64,000 nucleotides of DNA from Paulinella micropora (lineage: Eukaryota; Cercozoa; Imbricatea; Euglyphida; Paulinellidae), in assembly GCA_019918135.1 (NCBI GenBank), contig WBZZ01000691.1:113821-177820 (forward strand). Reading direction: 5' to 3'. Shown one piece after another: positions 61,758 to 64,000 of the stretch (the first letter of the stretch is position 1; every line of letters starts with the position of its first letter). The notes beneath the pieces were generated by a model, which saw only the letters and a program-made list of their open reading frames with translations, had not been told where the DNA came from and did not search any database. Made by a program: the position numbers and the translations under genes.

Positions 61758-63156
61758 GTGGTGGCTTGTCGTATGGGAACTCGTGAGCAGAGCAGTGCAT
61801 ACAAGCGGAAGCTCAGAGACCTCGACAAGTTGAAATTGATACCGCAAGCATTCACATGCTTTGATGGTTTTTACACCCGTAAAGCTCCTTTGCAATACGC
61901 GAGACTCATTGACATGCTGGTGGAGCTCGGTAAAGATGATGAGCCGGACACGGTCACGTATGAAAAGACGGGCCTAGATGATGTCTCGGAAGAGGACTTA
62001 GGCTTGGAGGAGGACAGAGAACCCCTCAAGCAACATAAGCAGATGTCTGATGAAGATTTTCAAGAGGCGGTGCGGAAAATATTGGAAGAAGGAGTAGGCA
62101 CGGAGAAGGAGAAGGAGCTTTTAAAAGCCAAATTAGAGGCGAACAAGGAAATTTTTGACCCTCCACATGCAGGTGGTGTCAAGCCTGAAGATTTCACTGC
62201 GGTTATTTACAAAATACCGGGTGCGGAGCCGTCACCGGCACCACGAAGGGCGAATTTGAGTATACATGAGGCGAAGATAGCGGAGGAGCTAGCAAGACAG
62301 CTGCTCAATGAGGACTTTATTGAGAGATCAACATCCTCAATAGTCTCACAACCGAGAATAGTGCCGAAGCCAGGAGGAGAATGGCGCCTGACAGTTAACT
62401 ATGCTCGTGTTAACAAGGTGCTGGAAAGAGAGAAATCCTCTCCCGACATTAGAAGAAGGAAGGAGAGTATTGCGGAATGCAAAATTCTATTCGGTCATTG
62501 ACCTTAAGAATGGCTTCTGGCAGATACCACTGGAGGAAAAGTCCAGATGGCTGACGGCGTTTGTGGTGGGTATGGAAATATACCAATGGAAAGTGCTTCC
62601 GATGGGCCTCAAGCAAGCCCCAGGACTTTTCCAGAAGGCGATGCAGAAGATGTTGAGCAGTCAGTACGATGATTTGTCTGACGGTGGCTTTATGAGAAGG
62701 CGGGGACAGAAGGCGGGAGAATATGCATTTTGCTATATCGATGACATTATCGTATACTCTAACACAATGGAGGAGCATATCGATCATTTGTCCGATATAT
62801 TCAGGCGCATCGGAGCTTTTGGCCTGAAGTGCAATCTAAAGAAGTGTCAACTTGCCAAGACGAGTGTGACATACTTAGGGTACGAGATCTCCCATAATCG
62901 AGTCTCGATATCCAAAGAGAAGAGGGAGGAGATTATGAATCGACCGATACCGAAGAACCGCACTGAATTGCACTCATTCCTTGCGATGGCGCAATATTAT
63001 AGCCAGTTTATACCCGATTGGGGTGCAACACGGGCTAAGTTGGAGAAAATGATAGATTTTGGAGACTTTGAGAAGTGGGGCGAAGAGGCTTTGCAAGCGT
63101 TTCATGCGCTCAAAGATCTCATTTACAAAGACCCGAAAGACGGGGACTGGTGTTAA
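61758..63156 (+). pseudogene. pol: reverse transcriptase of the Ty3/gypsy element, frameshifted
   Basis: Motifs in order: IVPKPGGEWRLTVNYARVNK (about 62360-62420), a frame change near 62430, VIDLKNGFWQIPLEEKSRW (motif A), LPMGLKQAPGLFQKAMQ (motif B), FCYIDDIIVYSN (motif C with intact YIDD), and NLKKCQLAKTSVTYLGYEIS. The 18-residue and larger spacings are those of Ty3/gypsy enzymes. A second frame change near 63140 leads to RNase H. Confidence 0.82.
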
Positions 63157-64000
63157 CGATGCCCGACTTTACGAAACAATTCGTAGTCGATACAGACGCG
63201 TCTAAGTTTGCGAATGGGGCTGTATTACAACAAGAGGATGAGGAGAAGAAATTACGCCCAATCATGTTTATTAGTAGGAAGTTGTGTGCGGCGGAGAGAA
63301 ACTATTGCACAAGGCAAAGAGAGGCGTTGGCGGTAGTATGGGCCCTCAAGAGGCTCAGAGAGTATTTGTGGGAGGACCTCAATTTACTGTCAGAACTGAT
63401 CATCATAACCTGTTATGGTTGATGAATCATGAACAGACGGGACGGCTGGCGCGGTGGCAAGCGTTCTTGTCTTGTTTCGATTTTACAATGGTCCATCTAC
63501 CGGGAAAGCGAAATGTGGTCGCTGATAGCCTCTCTAGGCTAGAGTTTAACTCAGAAGTATCGGCGTTGGTGTCCACGGTGGAGATGGAAGACTTGTCCAC
63601 TGACAAGGTGTATGAGGTCAGCCACATTGAGGCGATGGAGATGGCGAGTGGAGTCCGATATGACCGCACAGGTCTACGGTACAGTCCACAAGGCCCGGAT
63701 CACGGGATATGTTGTGAGCTACATACCCAGGAGGACGCTGAGTGGTCCTATGAGGTATATGAGAATGCGAAGGCGAACATAAGAGAGGAAGAGGAGACGC
63801 AGGAAGTTTATGCGGAGCCTCCTCAAGAGCGGAGAAGTGACCTAGACGATGACCCGGAAAGAATCGGGGTACGGCTAGAAGATGGTACTATCCATATAGC
63901 CTCGCCTACCGCATGGAGGCAACAACAGGCTCAAGATCCGGAGTTTAAAGAACTGATACAGTTATATCAGAACCCGGATGAGCTACGGATGACGAAAGCG
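63140..64000 (+). pseudogene. pol: RNase H and connection region of the Ty3/gypsy Pol, running off the window
   Basis: FVVDTDASKFANGAVLQQ (first Asp), REALAVVWALKRLREYL (Glu), then a frame change near 63380 and TVRTDHHNLLWL (third Asp) with HLPGKRNVVADSLSRL. Acidic sequence follows to the window end, just before where an integrase zinc finger should begin. Confidence 0.78.

Overview
This window is eukaryotic nuclear DNA made almost entirely of mobile and repetitive sequence. I could not identify an ordinary host gene. Evidence for a eukaryotic, possibly invertebrate or protist, genome includes tyrosine-recombinase (DIRS/Ngaro-type) retrotransposons, a Ty3/gypsy element, tRNA-derived SINEs with (TAA)n tails, MITEs, a long satellite array, and decaying copies of a Polinton/Maverick or polinton-like DNA virus (PLV). 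The host species cannot be named from the sequence alone.

Layout. (1) 1 to about 11.1 kb: PLV copy E1, AT-rich, whose left end lies outside the window. On the + strand it carries a coiled-coil/cysteine-protease gene, a GIY-YIG endonuclease, a penton-like protein, a major capsid protein and an attachment-type structural protein. On the - strand it carries two exonuclease-X-C-terminal-like genes, a protein-primed family B DNA polymerase, a small basic protein and a HIRAN-domain protein. The capsid genes are open, but the polymerase and several small genes carry stops and frameshifts. (2) About 11.3-29.9 kb: a complex satellite with a nested higher-order repeat of 7,060 bp (2,990 + 4,070). (3) 29.9-32.3 kb: AT-rich spacer with MITE remnants and short tandem duplications. 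(4) 32.27-37.70 kb: a near-complete Ngaro/PAT-type retrotransposon with split direct repeats A1-ORFs-B1-A2-B2, its B2 interrupted by a 273-bp mariner-type MITE. (5) 37.8-46.2 kb: PLV segment E2, with packaging ATPase, pVI-like protein, membrane protein, S74 fibre protein, charged protein, integrase and zinc-finger protein. (6) 46.2-48.9 kb: spacer. (7) 48.945-50.62 kb: PLV segment E3, a protease gene and a deleted penton fragment. (8) 50.6-52.3 kb: GC-rich unidentified coding-like sequence on the - strand. (9) 52.5-55.2 kb: a second, dead tyrosine-recombinase retrotransposon. (10) 55.3-56.6 kb: a palindromic MITE and three SINE copies joined by (TAA)n arrays. (11) 57.6-64.0 kb: the gag and pol genes of a Ty3/gypsy-type element running off the window.

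How the pieces fit. E2 and E3 break the same coiled-coil/protease gene inside the same run of seven A residues, on opposite strands, so they look like one PLV split by an inversion of about 11 kb. Together E1, E2 and E3 supply the Polinton core: integrase, polymerase, ATPase, protease, capsid and penton, plus pVI-like, fibre and membrane proteins. The PLV sequence also carries unreported-looking structure: 3'-end hairpins that start on TGA stop codons, a palindromic motif upstream of several genes, a movable GC-rich palindrome that is translated inside the protease gene, and a GIY-YIG gene present in one copy and absent at the same site in the other.
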